Under the pieces are notes generated by a model, which was not told the origin of the DNA, did not search any database, and saw nothing but the letters and a program-made list of their open reading frames with translations. A program made the position numbers and the translations under genes. Source: DASCNA01 sp036011305 (GTDB lineage Bacteria > Verrucomicrobiota > Lentisphaeria > Victivallales > GWF2-38-69). From it: DNA of 64,000 bases. The stretch spans positions 1 to 64,000 of the forward strand of contig DASCNA010000182.1 in assembly GCA_036011305.1 (NCBI GenBank). Direction: 5' to 3'. Positions 35,749-45,171 of the stretch are shown in pieces (positions within the stretch are counted from its first letter, which is position 1; every line of letters starts with the position of its first letter).

Positions 35749-35886
35749 CTTTATTCTTTGTAAATAAACGCTTATCAAAATAGCGGAATTGATTAACTTA
35801 AAAAATAATAGATTATAATTTATTATCAGAATTAAAAAAAAGTTCTTAATACAGTATATTAATATAAATTGGGAATGGAATTCAGC

Positions 35887-36444
35887 ATGAAATTAATATC
35901 TGTAATAATGACTATTGATAACCTTTTGGAATTTCCAATGCATAACCTGCCGAAAGGTTATCAAATCAGAACTTTTAAAAATTTTGATGAACGATATTGG
36001 GCTGACATTGAAACATCAGCCGGAGAGTTCACAGATACAGACGAAGCTGTTTTAAGGTTTCAAAAAGAGTTTGGTGGCAGAAAAATCGACCTTTATGACC
36101 GATGTCTATTTCTTGAAAGTAAAACTGACGGAATTATAGGAACTGCAACTGCATGGTTCAGTGACGGTTTATTTAACGATAACTATGGGCGAGTGCATTG
36201 GGTAGGTATAAAAAAGGAATTTCAGGGCAGAAAGCTGGCTAAACCGTTATTAAGCCATACTCTGAAAAAATTATCTGAATTTCATACTCAGGCTTATTTA
36301 ACTACACAAACTACAAGTTACAAAGCAATCAACATGTATTTGAATTACGGGTTTACTCCATTCATAAATAATGAAAAACATGTTGAAGCCTGGCAAATTT
36401 TATATAAATACCTAAAGCATCCTTCTTTAATCAAGTATCAATAA
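35887..36444 (+). CDS. GNAT family N-acetyltransferase
   Basis: A protein of 185 residues from the ATG at 35887. In-frame TTG (35869) and ATG (35875) lie upstream, so the start is uncertain. The acetyl-CoA-binding motif A appears as VHWVGIKKEFQGRKLAKPLL, and a C-terminal AINMYLNYGFTPF is the usual last GNAT strand-helix. The acceptor substrate is not predictable. It lies between the miniature HlyD-like gene and an MFS pump on the same strand. Confidence 0.8.
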   Translation: MKLISVIMTIDNLLEFPMHNLPKGYQIRTFKNFDERYWADIETSAGEFTDTDEAVLRFQKEFGGRKIDLYDRCLFLESKTDGIIGTATAWFSDGLFNDNYGRVHWVGIKKEFQGRKLAKPLLSHTLKKLSEFHTQAYLTTQTTSYKAINMYLNYGFTPFINNEKHVEAWQILYKYLKHPSLIKYQ

Positions 36445-36528
36445 GTTTTATCCTTTTCATTTATATTCTCTTTTATATGACCATAATCAATATAGTGAAC
36501 TTCTATAGATATAAATCAATCTGCATTA

Positions 36529-36587
36529 AATTGATCATATGAACAATTATTTTTACTGTTTTTCTCATTTTTTAATTGATCATTTGA
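36529..36587. promoter_or_regulatory. two direct repeats, possible operator of the MFS gene
   Basis: AATTGATCATATGA (36529-36542) and AATTGATCATTTGA (36574-36587) share 13 of 14 bases, lie 45 bases apart start to start, and each contains the palindrome TGATCA. They are 61-120 bases upstream of the MFS start. A TetR-type regulator is encoded beyond that gene and could bind here. No promoter of good quality was identified. Confidence 0.4.
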
Positions 36588-36647
36588 TCTATTAGTGTAT
36601 TTTATATTATAAACTCCCTAATCCACGATCAATAATATGGTACGACT

Positions 36648-37856
36648 ATGAATAAAAAATTAATGATGATAATAATGACTTTTATGATTTTCCTGATCGT
36701 ATCTTCTACAGATATATATATATCTTCCCTTCCCGATATAACTAAATATTTTGATGTTTCAGTAAATATAAGCACAATAACTTTAAGTGGTTATACTTTA
36801 GGACTTGCTTTGTTTGGACTGTTTGTCGGGATTCTAAGTGAAAGGTTCGGAAGAAAAAAAATATTACTCATAGGGCTCAGTGTCTATACAATATCTTCGT
36901 ACTTAATATTTTTTACTCCATCAATATGGTTGTTTATTCTTTTTAGGTTTGCTCAATCATTCGGATCTGCTTTCATTATGCTATCCATATGGATGATTAT
37001 TAAGGACATTCTGACAAAGAAAGAACAACTCAATGCAACTGGAACTTTGATACTTGGCACAGTAATATCTCCGGCAATAGCTCCAAGTATCGGGGCATAC
37101 ATAGCTGAAAGTTCAAGCTGGAGATTCTGTTTTCTGTTCAGTGCTGTGCTGGCTACAATATTACTATTGATTACAATAATTTTCTTTAAGGAAACTATTC
37201 ATAAAAAAATCACTAAGCTTCCTGCTCCCATTAAATATATAAAAAGTTATTTTAAACTTTTCAAGTTACCAAATTTATTGCCATGCATGGTAATAATAAG
37301 TGCAAGTTATGCAAGCTATTTTTCATTTATAACAATCTCCAGTTTCATATATATACGAGAACTAGATTTTTCTCCACAAGCTTACTCATGGGTTTTTATT
37401 TTAATCGCAGCTGCATATTTACTTGGTAATTCATTTATGAGAAAGCTCAATAATAAAAACATCAATATGCTTAATATTGTCCGTATCGGAGTTTGTTCTA
37501 CCATTATCGGAACAGCAATATTATTTCTGGCTAAGATAAATCCATCTCATATCTACATAGCTGTTATTTTAACAATTGGAATCGTTTTGTTAAGAGCAGC
37601 AATCGCTGTTATCAATCCTCCGCTACAGGTTCATCTTGTGAACTATTTTAAAGGAAAAGGGGGGCAGGTATTGGGAATCACTTATTTTACTCAATTTATG
37701 GGAAGTGCATTCGGTGCATTTATCGTATCGTTATTCAGCAGCATTCCAATCTTCGGACTCATTATTTCCTCTCTGATATGTCTGATCTTAATTACCGGAG
37801 CATATTTAAAACTAAAAAGTATTTTTTTAAAACGTACTAAATTTATGCATGGGTGA
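36648..37856 (+). CDS. MFS transporter, Bcr/CflA type (divergent third member)
   Basis: A 402-residue, 12-helix MFS protein. TDIYISSLPDITKYF at the N-terminus and GILSERFGRKKILLIG (motif A) place it in the Bcr/CflA drug-export group, but it is clearly more distant from the two near-identical pumps in this window. The next gene, convergent, is a TetR regulator, a common partner of such pumps. Substrate unknown. Confidence 0.87.
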   Translation: MNKKLMMIIMTFMIFLIVSSTDIYISSLPDITKYFDVSVNISTITLSGYTLGLALFGLFVGILSERFGRKKILLIGLSVYTISSYLIFFTPSIWLFILFRFAQSFGSAFIMLSIWMIIKDILTKKEQLNATGTLILGTVISPAIAPSIGAYIAESSSWRFCFLFSAVLATILLLITIIFFKETIHKKITKLPAPIKYIKSYFKLFKLPNLLPCMVIISASYASYFSFITISSFIYIRELDFSPQAYSWVFILIAAAYLLGNSFMRKLNNKNINMLNIVRIGVCSTIIGTAILFLAKINPSHIYIAVILTIGIVLLRAAIAVINPPLQVHLVNYFKGKGGQVLGITYFTQFMGSAFGAFIVSLFSSIPIFGLIISSLICLILITGAYLKLKSIFLKRTKFMHG

Positions 37857-37932
37857 ATACTTGACGATTGTAATGAGCAGTCAATTTATTATAGAATAAA
37901 TCATTTATTGATGATAAAAAGAAACAGTTTAT

Positions 37933-38532
37933 TTATGCCTTTAATATTTTATATATTTCATCTGAAATAAACTCAATATACTCCTGCTCCCGCTCAGATA
38001 TATTACTGTGCTGATATATAAAACTCTTTTTATCTAATGCACCCATAAGAGAACTTGACATAAAGAGCGCTGCAAAATCAACATCAATATCTGATCTGAT
38101 TTCACCTTTAATTTGGAATTCTAATAATATAGGTTTAAAAAATTTAAGATAAATAGAATTGGTAAATAATAAAGATTCATCAGGTTCTATGTTTTTCCAT
38201 CTAATCAACCTATATACTTCAGGATTTTCCTTATAAAACTTAAATCTTGTATATAAAAATTCTTCAATAAGAACTCTTAAATCAGTAAATTCCATATTTT
38301 TATTCAAGTATAATTCACTATACCTTTGGGAAATTAATTCACCTACTGCAATCCACAGCATTCTCTTAGATTTAAAGTGATGAAAAATAAGATTTAAATT
38401 TACCTTTGCCGCTTTTGCAATATCCCGAACTGTTGTAGCGGAATAACCTTTCTGAGCAAAAAGTTTTAAAGCATATTTAAGTATTTTTTCTCTTGTTTTA
38501 TCTGCTGAAGGCCTGATTTTTTTAACAGCCAT
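37933..38532 (-). CDS. TetR/AcrR family transcriptional regulator
   Basis: A 199-residue protein with a TetR N-terminal HTH (TREKILKYALKLFAQKGYSA, then TVRDIAKAAKVNLNLIFHHF) and a helical ligand-binding C-terminal domain of usual size. It faces the MFS gene at 36648 with 76 bases between the stops. By analogy with AcrR-type pairs it probably represses that pump and itself. Confidence 0.88.
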   Translation of the reverse strand: MAVKKIRPSADKTREKILKYALKLFAQKGYSATTVRDIAKAAKVNLNLIFHHFKSKRMLWIAVGELISQRYSELYLNKNMEFTDLRVLIEEFLYTRFKFYKENPEVYRLIRWKNIEPDESLLFTNSIYLKFFKPILLEFQIKGEIRSDIDVDFAALFMSSSLMGALDKKSFIYQHSNISEREQEYIEFISDEIYKILKA

Positions 38533-38752
38533 ATTCTCTTTTAATTTCCCAGTTTATTCAATTTATTTTCCAATTTAATATAAGTATAGAAGCAGTATAT
38601 ATAACAACGACTCGAACAAACTACTCCTCCTACCAATAAAAATGATACGTACTATTATTAACAGATAAAAAATACATAATAATAGTTGAAAAAGCTACTA
38701 TTAAATCAAATTTAAGAGACAACTTATCTTAGGATATTTACAAAAATCAAAA

Positions 38753-38782
38753 ACCGATTCAGATTTTTTAACTTGAACCGGT
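38753..38782 (-). terminator. intrinsic terminator of the Lys-rich exported protein gene
   Basis: On the minus strand ACCGGTTCA and TGAATCGGT pair with one A-C mismatch, followed by TTTTTGATTTTTG. It lies 20 bases after the stop at 38803. Confidence 0.7.
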
Positions 38783-38802
38783 ATTTATAATCAAATTTAT
38801 TT

Positions 38803-39258
38803 TTACTTAATTCTATAACTCTTAATTTTAGTTTTTTTTGCCTTTGTTTTTAAATTTTTATTCAGATTTTCCTGTTGATGAATCTTATTTATTTCTCCAG
38901 TGTTTTCTTTTCCTGAACCGCCTTGAGAAATACGTTGAGAATCAATGTTTTTCCCCCCGACAGTCTGGTTTTGTTTGTAGAGATTATAATCGACTGCTTT
39001 TTTCCCTTTTGTTTTGACTGTTATGGTACTTTTAGGTAGATTTTTTTTTGTTTTACTAGTATAAGTACCCCCTATTTTTTTCCCGGTCCCTATATTATTT
39101 CTAAATTTTGGAGATTTAGTTTTTGGACTTCGGTTTGCTGATTTGTTTCTACTTCTATAGGATTGCATTTCAGCGTTTGGATCAGATTTCATCGCGATTA
39201 AGCAAAAGGAAAAGATCAAAAAAGAAAATGCGATATAAATACCTTTATTAATATTCAT
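38803..39258 (-). CDS. exported Lys/Asn-rich protein, unknown function
   Basis: A 151-residue protein with an N-terminal signal sequence or anchor (IYIAFSFLIFSFCLIAM), then a strongly basic, low-complexity tail rich in Lys, Asn, Ser and Thr with no hydrophobic core. Such tails are usually disordered and may bind envelope polyanions, RNA or cell wall; that is inference. It ends in a clear terminator and seems to be its own unit. The 146 bases to the trkH stop hold its promoter region. Confidence 0.6.
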   Translation of the reverse strand: MNINKGIYIAFSFLIFSFCLIAMKSDPNAEMQSYRSRNKSANRSPKTKSPKFRNNIGTGKKIGGTYTSKTKKNLPKSTITVKTKGKKAVDYNLYKQNQTVGGKNIDSQRISQGGSGKENTGEINKIHQQENLNKNLKTKAKKTKIKSYRIK

Positions 39259-39404
39259 TTGCTGCTCCGTTTATTTAAAAATATCTATTTAAATTCAGTT
39301 GCAACTAATATTATAATGAAAATCGCAGCGCTTGACAAGAAGTGTAGTGATTTCAGGCATCAGCAGACATATATAATAATGTTTAATGCAAAATATAAGT
39401 ATTT

Positions 39405-40925
39405 CTATTTTCTCCAGAAAGAAGGCAGAAAGAGTACAAGTACAGTATACAGTTCCAACCTGCCAAGCAACATTTCAAAAGCCAACAATATTTTAGCAGC
39501 AGGAGTCATCCAGGCATAAGTACAAACAGCTCCAACTTTACCTAATCCAGGGCCGATATTACCCAGAGCAGCAATTGATGCTGAAGCTGCTGTGACAATA
39601 TCATTCACTCCAAAACAACATAGAAGTAAACTGAAAACAATAAATATTGAAATAAAAATTACGAAAAAGCTGACAGCTCTTTTCAAAACTATATTCTCAA
39701 CTCTATGCTTATTTAACCTAACATTAGGCAGTGATCTTACAAAAATATGTCTCTCAAGTTCTGATACAACATATTTAGCAATTAATACTATCCTGGAATT
39801 TTTTATCCCTCCTCCAGTTGAACCTCCACATCCTCCTATAAACATAAGGCATAGAAGCAATAGCATACAGTAGGCCGGCCATAGATTAAAATCTGCGGTA
39901 GCAAATCCAGTTGTTGTCAGAATGGATACCACTTGAAAGGCTGCATATCTCAGAGATTCCCAAAATGTAGCATGATCGTATACAAAACCTGTGGTAGATA
40001 TAACTTTAGTTCCTGTCAAAAATAATGTTATTGAAAAAATTGCTATAATAGTTATTAAAAAATAAAAGCGAAATTCTTCGTCTTTGAAATGAGAAAAAGT
40101 TTTCCCCCTCAAAAAACGATAATGAAGCACAAAGTTTACGCCGGCCAGAAACATAAAAAGAGTAATAACTGATTCAAAATAAACACTGTTATATGCACCT
40201 ATACTTGCCTGCTGAGTTGAAAATCCACCGGTAGCCATAGTCCCAAAAGAAGTACACCATGAATCGAAAAAACTCATACCTCCCCACCATAACAGTGCAG
40301 CTTCAACTACCGTTAGCAATACATATACCCCCCAAAGTATTTTTGCGGAAGAAGCTATCCTTGGTGCTATCTGATCTTCTGTAGGGCCTGGAACTTCAGC
40401 AGTATATAATTTATGTCCGCTAATTCCAAGTGACGGCAATATTGCTAACGATAAAAGAACTATTCCCATTCCGCCTAGCCAATGTGTAAGACTTCTCCAG
40501 TAGATTAAACCTCTCGGTATATCATTTAATCCTAAATGAAGCTTTGCTCCTGACATTAACTGTGTTGAACTGTCAATTATACTTGCTCCTGTAGTCGTAA
40601 ACCCGGACATTGTCTCAAAAAAACCATCATACCAGTTGAAATGTGAGACAAGAACAAAAGGCAGTGCACCGAATATTGAAGCAAATAACCATCCGAAAGT
40701 TACAATTCCAAATCCTTCTCTAAAACCAAACCGTTTTGAACTTCCGCGAGAAAAATATCTAAAAACTACTCCAAAAATGATTGTTATTAGTGAACATATA
40801 AACAGCATATAAACTACAGGCCAGGAATCTCCCATTAACCAGGCTACTGGTACTGAAGTTAACATTGCCAACCCAACAATAACCAGAATTGTGGCAACTA
40901 CTCGAATAACTAACCTGGTATTCAT
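39405..40925 (-). CDS. trkH: potassium uptake protein TrkH
   Basis: A 506-residue, ten-helix TrkH/KtrB family channel subunit. The four selectivity-loop motifs are visible in order: SGFTTTGASI, GTMATGGFST, STTGFATADF and ALGNIGPGLG. It moves K+ across the inner membrane with the TrkA gating ring. The ATG overlaps the trkA stop (ATGA), so both are translated from one message. Confidence 0.95.
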   Translation of the reverse strand: MNTRLVIRVVATILVIVGLAMLTSVPVAWLMGDSWPVVYMLFICSLITIIFGVVFRYFSRGSSKRFGFREGFGIVTFGWLFASIFGALPFVLVSHFNWYDGFFETMSGFTTTGASIIDSSTQLMSGAKLHLGLNDIPRGLIYWRSLTHWLGGMGIVLLSLAILPSLGISGHKLYTAEVPGPTEDQIAPRIASSAKILWGVYVLLTVVEAALLWWGGMSFFDSWCTSFGTMATGGFSTQQASIGAYNSVYFESVITLFMFLAGVNFVLHYRFLRGKTFSHFKDEEFRFYFLITIIAIFSITLFLTGTKVISTTGFVYDHATFWESLRYAAFQVVSILTTTGFATADFNLWPAYCMLLLLCLMFIGGCGGSTGGGIKNSRIVLIAKYVVSELERHIFVRSLPNVRLNKHRVENIVLKRAVSFFVIFISIFIVFSLLLCCFGVNDIVTAASASIAALGNIGPGLGKVGAVCTYAWMTPAAKILLAFEMLLGRLELYTVLVLFLPSFWRK

Positions 40926-42292
40926 ATTCTAAAAACTCTTTTCTTTTTAAAAAGGGATTCAAACTGCTTTATATTCTGAGCAGTAGTTACAGCAGCAACC
41001 TGGTCTCCTTCTTTTAAAACAAAATCTCCTGTTGCAGGCATCATTTTACCATCTCTAAATACAAGAGATAAAATAACAGATGGAAATCCTTCATAATGGG
41101 ATATTTTTTTCCCGCATATTGGGGAAGAAGATGTAACGTACAACTCATATACATACCCACTTGTCCTCTGTAAAATTGCATGAACTTTAGCTGTTTCAGT
41201 ACCCAAAAGATTCAAGACTGAATTTACCGCAACTAACCTTGGACTGAAACCGCAATCTATAGCACCAATACCGGGAACTATATCCACATACTCTTCTTTA
41301 TTCGTTATTGTTATAACTTTACCGGCACCTTTTTTCTTAGCCAAAATACAGGTCAGAATATTCTCCTCGTCATCATCAGAAGTGCTTATGAAAGCGTCAC
41401 ACGCATCAATTCCTGCTTCAAAAAGAACTTCACTTTCAGTAGGATCTCCATGAATAACCATTACTCTTTCACCAAGTTCACTGAGAAGCTTTTCGCCTTT
41501 TTTCTGATCTTTTTCTATCAGTTTTACACGATATCCAATTCTAACCAGTTTACTTGCAAGAATTTGACCGACATTTGTTGCACCGACAATTATTACATTA
41601 TCTATAGAAACGCTGTTTGGACCTACAATATCAATAAATCGGTTAACACTGCTCTTACTACCGGCAACATAAACCTCATCTCCGGTAAAAAAGCTTATAC
41701 TGCCATGTGGAATTATAACTTTCTGATCCCTTACTAACGCAGAAAAACGTATCTTAGGTAAAAGCTCTTTATTTGGGAAATCATGTATTTTTATTCCTTC
41801 TACAGGAGAAGATCTTGGAATTTTGACAGCTGTAATCTGGGCATCTGTCTGTTTAAAAATAATTCGTTCTGCAACTATGTTATGATCTAATACTCCTATT
41901 ATTCTATCTACACATTCATCTGTAGGAAAAATTAAATTATCAATTCCCAAAGAAGAAGGATTGTAATAATCTTCATCAGAGAAATAACTTTGAGAAGAAA
42001 GACGACAGACAGTTTTATTAACTTTGTAATGTTTTGCTACTAAACATGCTAATATGTTTGAGGCATCACTGCCTGTTGTAGCTATTAAGATATTACAGGT
42101 GGATATACCTGCCATTTTCAGGATATTAAAATTAGAGCAGTCACCATAAACAGTCATAATATCGAGCTTATCTTTCAATCTATTTAAAAGTTTCATCGAT
42201 GAGTCAACTACTACAATATTGTTATCTTTATTACTAAGTGTAAATGTCAACTGCTTACCGACTTCGCCAGCTCCAAGAATAATTATATTCAT
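40922..42292 (-). CDS. trkA: Trk potassium uptake regulatory subunit TrkA
   Basis: A 456-residue protein with two RCK units. Each has a Rossmann nucleotide-binding half (MNIIILGAGEVGKQL at residue 1 and VIIVGATNVGQILASKL at about 230) and a TrkA-C half. It forms the cytosolic ring that gates TrkH in response to ATP/ADP or NAD(H). It overlaps trkH by four bases. The promoter lies in the 228-base gap shared with the divergent DUF202 gene. Confidence 0.95.
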   Translation of the reverse strand: MNIIILGAGEVGKQLTFTLSNKDNNIVVVDSSMKLLNRLKDKLDIMTVYGDCSNFNILKMAGISTCNILIATTGSDASNILACLVAKHYKVNKTVCRLSSQSYFSDEDYYNPSSLGIDNLIFPTDECVDRIIGVLDHNIVAERIIFKQTDAQITAVKIPRSSPVEGIKIHDFPNKELLPKIRFSALVRDQKVIIPHGSISFFTGDEVYVAGSKSSVNRFIDIVGPNSVSIDNVIIVGATNVGQILASKLVRIGYRVKLIEKDQKKGEKLLSELGERVMVIHGDPTESEVLFEAGIDACDAFISTSDDDEENILTCILAKKKGAGKVITITNKEEYVDIVPGIGAIDCGFSPRLVAVNSVLNLLGTETAKVHAILQRTSGYVYELYVTSSSPICGKKISHYEGFPSVILSLVFRDGKMMPATGDFVLKEGDQVAAVTTAQNIKQFESLFKKKRVFRI

Positions 42293-42520
42293 TAAAATAT
42301 TACCTTTGAAAATTTACTATGACAGTAATTTTAATATAAGCTTCAAGTATAAAAAATATGACTATATATCTTATTATAAACTGCAACATACCCTATGAAT
42401 TTTAGTTTTTAGTTCTCCAATTTCAATTAAGTTCTTGCCAAAATAGGAACTATTGTACTAAAATTAGTGATATTACTGTAAGTTAAGAAAATTTAAACCT
42501 AAACTTGTGAGAATCCAATT

Positions 42521-42895
42521 ATGATTAAAAGATTTCTTGACCATTCAGCAAATGAACGTACTTATCTATCATGGATTGCAACATCAATAGCAATAATGGC
42601 TTTCGGCTTTGTTATTGAACGATTTGATATATTTATTTCATACATCGGGAAAGCACTCGGCGGCAATGTCCATGTAAGATCAACATTTTCTGCAAATCTT
42701 GTTGGAATTCTATTACTGTTTATAGCAGTTGCCATGGTAATTGTGGCCACAATCAGGTTTTACCTTTATAAAAAGGCAATTGAAGTTGACAAACCATTGC
42801 CTTACGGAACAGTAAAATCGATATTCCTACTTGCTTTTTTGATGGTTCTTCTCGGGATTTTTCTCGCTATTTACATGTCAATCCAAATTACATAA
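42521..42895 (+). CDS. DUF202 (YidH-type) membrane protein
   Basis: A 124-residue protein with three transmembrane helices (about 17-38, 58-80 and 98-120). The N-terminal ANERTYLSWIATSIAIMAFG is the DUF202 signature. The family is widespread and of unknown function. It is transcribed alone, divergent from trkA. The 240 bases that follow contain only the terminator of the next gene. Confidence 0.9.
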   Translation: MIKRFLDHSANERTYLSWIATSIAIMAFGFVIERFDIFISYIGKALGGNVHVRSTFSANLVGILLLFIAVAMVIVATIRFYLYKKAIEVDKPLPYGTVKSIFLLAFLMVLLGIFLAIYMSIQIT

Positions 42896-43095
42896 ATTTT
42901 AATTGCGTACAATACATTAAATTATTAACTGCAATTTTAATGGTTTTTAATCTTAATCATAGTTATGTTTTTATCATCTGAATAAGCTTGCCTGCCATTA
43001 ACTTATCAGATCGGTTATTAAAGAATTTATACTTATAAAAAACTATAATATTTAAGTTTATAAGTATTGATACTATTAATAAACAATCATAAAAA

Positions 43096-43116
43096 AGGAC
43101 ACTATTTAGGTGTCCT
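43096..43116 (-). terminator. intrinsic terminator of the Met/Cys-rich protein gene
   Basis: Perfect stem AGGACAC (43096-43102) with GTGTCCT (43110-43116) around a 7-base loop. On the minus strand it is followed at once by TTTTTTATG. It lies 26 bases beyond the stop of the gene at 43142. Confidence 0.8.
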
Positions 43117-43141
43117 CACCATATATATTTTTTGAGTTTGA

Positions 43142-43612
43142 TTAATCCTGCTGGTCTTTCTTTGGAGTGGCGTTTGTTTCAGAATCCTTTGGACTGGTTT
43201 TCTCTCCTCCCATCATTGGACAATTCGCCATCATTGCTTTTTGTTTATCAGGATTTTTTTTCTCGCATTTCATCATCATTTTTTTACATTTCGCCATCAT
43301 CTTCTTTTTTTGCTCAGGTGTCATATCTTTCATTTTTGAACACTTTCTCATCATAGCGCATCTTTGTTTTGGAGTCATGCTCTCCATTTTTTTCTGGCAC
43401 TTCTGCATCATCATCTGTTTTTCTTCTGTTGTCATATTTTTTGCCATAGGACAATTTTTCATCATTTTCTGGCATTGCTTTACATATTGATTTGATGACT
43501 GCTCAGATGTTACATTTGAATCAGAAGGTGCCTTATTAACTGAATCTGCTGCATAAGTAGTTACAATCCCTACCAACAAGAAAGAAATTGTCAATCCGAT
43601 TACTTTTTTCAT
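43142..43612 (-). CDS. exported Met/Cys/Lys-rich repeat protein
   Basis: A 156-residue protein with a signal peptide (VIGLTISFLLVGIVTTYAAD, cleavage after TYA likely) and GGAGG ahead of its ATG. The mature chain has 23 Met counting the initiator and 8 Cys, in about three imperfect repeats: MTTEEKQMMMQKCQKKM, MTPKQRCAMMRKCSKM and MTPEQKKKMMAKCKKMMMKC. Two NCPM motifs flank the repeats. It should be largely helical with soft-metal ligands in rows, suggesting periplasmic copper, silver or similar metal binding. That is inference; I know no named family. The last 25 residues are a polar tail. Confidence 0.75.
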   Translation of the reverse strand: MKKVIGLTISFLLVGIVTTYAADSVNKAPSDSNVTSEQSSNQYVKQCQKMMKNCPMAKNMTTEEKQMMMQKCQKKMESMTPKQRCAMMRKCSKMKDMTPEQKKKMMAKCKKMMMKCEKKNPDKQKAMMANCPMMGGEKTSPKDSETNATPKKDQQD

Positions 43613-43853
43613 TACTGTATTCCTCCAATTGTTATAAATATCCCTAAGTATATCAAGTTAATATTAAACTTCTATATGTATTTTTTTCTTAGGTAATTAA
43701 TAGCATAGTTTTATACATAATAGTATATTAGAAGTATGAGATTGAATGAGCAGTATTTCGTTTAAGTCTCCAGTGTCGAATTTTAAAAGTTGTATTATTT
43801 AATAAAATTCTTCACTTTGCACCTAAAACTAAAAAAAAACTGAGGTGAATAAT

Positions 43854-45170
43854 ATGCTTTCCACTGTTGATATAGATAATGATATAATCGAATATTCAAA
43901 AACTGCTGATTTTGCAATAGATTATAAAAAATATAATGATGAAATAACAGAGAAGTATAATAAACTATCAGCAAAACCGCTCCCTTCACTGTTTCACCCT
44001 ATTATACTGCCTAAAGCAACACTTTTTGAGTTAAAAAAACAGTCAGAACAAATGGAAAGAATATTGGTTAAAATACTAAAACTGTATTTAAAAGAGACTG
44101 AAATACAGGATTTTTTTGATTTTAATGAGACATTGAAAGATTGGATTAATATTGATCCAGGTTATGAGCCGTCAATTCCTTTTTCCAGATACGACGGCTT
44201 CTGGGATGGAGAAACATACCGTTTCTGTGAATTTAACACAGACGGTACAAGTGGTATGGACGAAATAAACATAATGGATGAAATATACCTCAAGACCAAA
44301 ATTGGTCATAACTTAAAAAATAAATACAATATTAAAAGTTTTGATATGAGGAATTCCACACTGCAGACACTGCTCAAATATTATAAAATGTTTGGTAAAA
44401 ATGACAAACCCAATATTGCTATTGTTGACTTCACTGAATCTGCAACAGGCGGAGAATTTGAATCTCTAAAAAATTATATCATTAAAAGCGGATATCAATG
44501 TGAAATATGCGATATTAGAAAATTAGAACTCAAGAAAGATGGATTGTTCCATAATAATTACAAGATTGACCTTATTTACCGCAGAGCAGTTACTGATGAA
44601 ATGTTAAAATTTAAAGACCAGATTAATGATTTCATAAAAGCGTACAAAAAGCATGCTGTATGTGTAGTAGGTCCAATTTGTTCCCAAATAGTGCACAGCA
44701 AAAAAATATTCACTTTCCTCTCAAATGATATGTGCAGAAAATATTTTACTGATGAAGAGATGTCATTTATTGAGAATCACCTGCCTTATACAAAAAAACT
44801 AGTCAATGATCCTGACATAATCAAAGAGTTAACTGATGATAAAAATGAATTCTTCTTAAAACCCCATAACTCTTATGGTTGTAAAGGTGTAATCAGTGGT
44901 TCAGAGACTTCAATTGAAGACTGGAGTAGAAATATTAACGAAATACTTGATTCAGAAAATGACTCCTATCTAATTCAGAAGAAAATTGAAATTCCTAAGA
45001 TTACTTTAATTAGCGATCCTGATGGTAATTTGAACACTTATAAAATAAATTTAGGCCCTTATATATTTGCGGGTGAACTCATAGGCTTTTATGGTAGAGT
45101 ATCAAAACATGATATAATAACTACACATAATGAAGGATTGATATTACCACTGTTTTATCTTTCAAAATAA
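43854..45170 (+). CDS. circularly permuted ATP-grasp / glutathionylspermidine-synthase-like enzyme
   Basis: A 438-residue protein from the ATG at 43854, chosen because GAGG lies eight bases upstream; an in-frame GTG at 43845 would sit on that site. FCEFNTDGTSGMDEIN and the late FFLKPHNSYGCKGVISG with SYLIQKKIE match the nucleotide-binding parts of circularly permuted ATP-grasp ligases related to glutathionylspermidine synthase. Such enzymes join carboxylates and amines at the cost of ATP. The substrate is not predictable. The uvrB start follows after one base, so both are co-translated. Confidence 0.72.
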   Translation: MLSTVDIDNDIIEYSKTADFAIDYKKYNDEITEKYNKLSAKPLPSLFHPIILPKATLFELKKQSEQMERILVKILKLYLKETEIQDFFDFNETLKDWINIDPGYEPSIPFSRYDGFWDGETYRFCEFNTDGTSGMDEINIMDEIYLKTKIGHNLKNKYNIKSFDMRNSTLQTLLKYYKMFGKNDKPNIAIVDFTESATGGEFESLKNYIIKSGYQCEICDIRKLELKKDGLFHNNYKIDLIYRRAVTDEMLKFKDQINDFIKAYKKHAVCVVGPICSQIVHSKKIFTFLSNDMCRKYFTDEEMSFIENHLPYTKKLVNDPDIIKELTDDKNEFFLKPHNSYGCKGVISGSETSIEDWSRNINEILDSENDSYLIQKKIEIPKITLISDPDGNLNTYKINLGPYIFAGELIGFYGRVSKHDIITTHNEGLILPLFYLSK

Positions 45171-45171
45171 T

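Noticed and set aside
38600..38640. GACTCGAAC as a T arm of a second tRNA
   Set aside because: No acceptor, D or anticodon stems can be folded around it.
43167..43490. 107-residue hydrophobic frame on the plus strand
   Set aside because: It is the antisense shadow of the Met/Cys/Lys-rich gene; Met and Lys codons read backwards as His, Ile and Phe.
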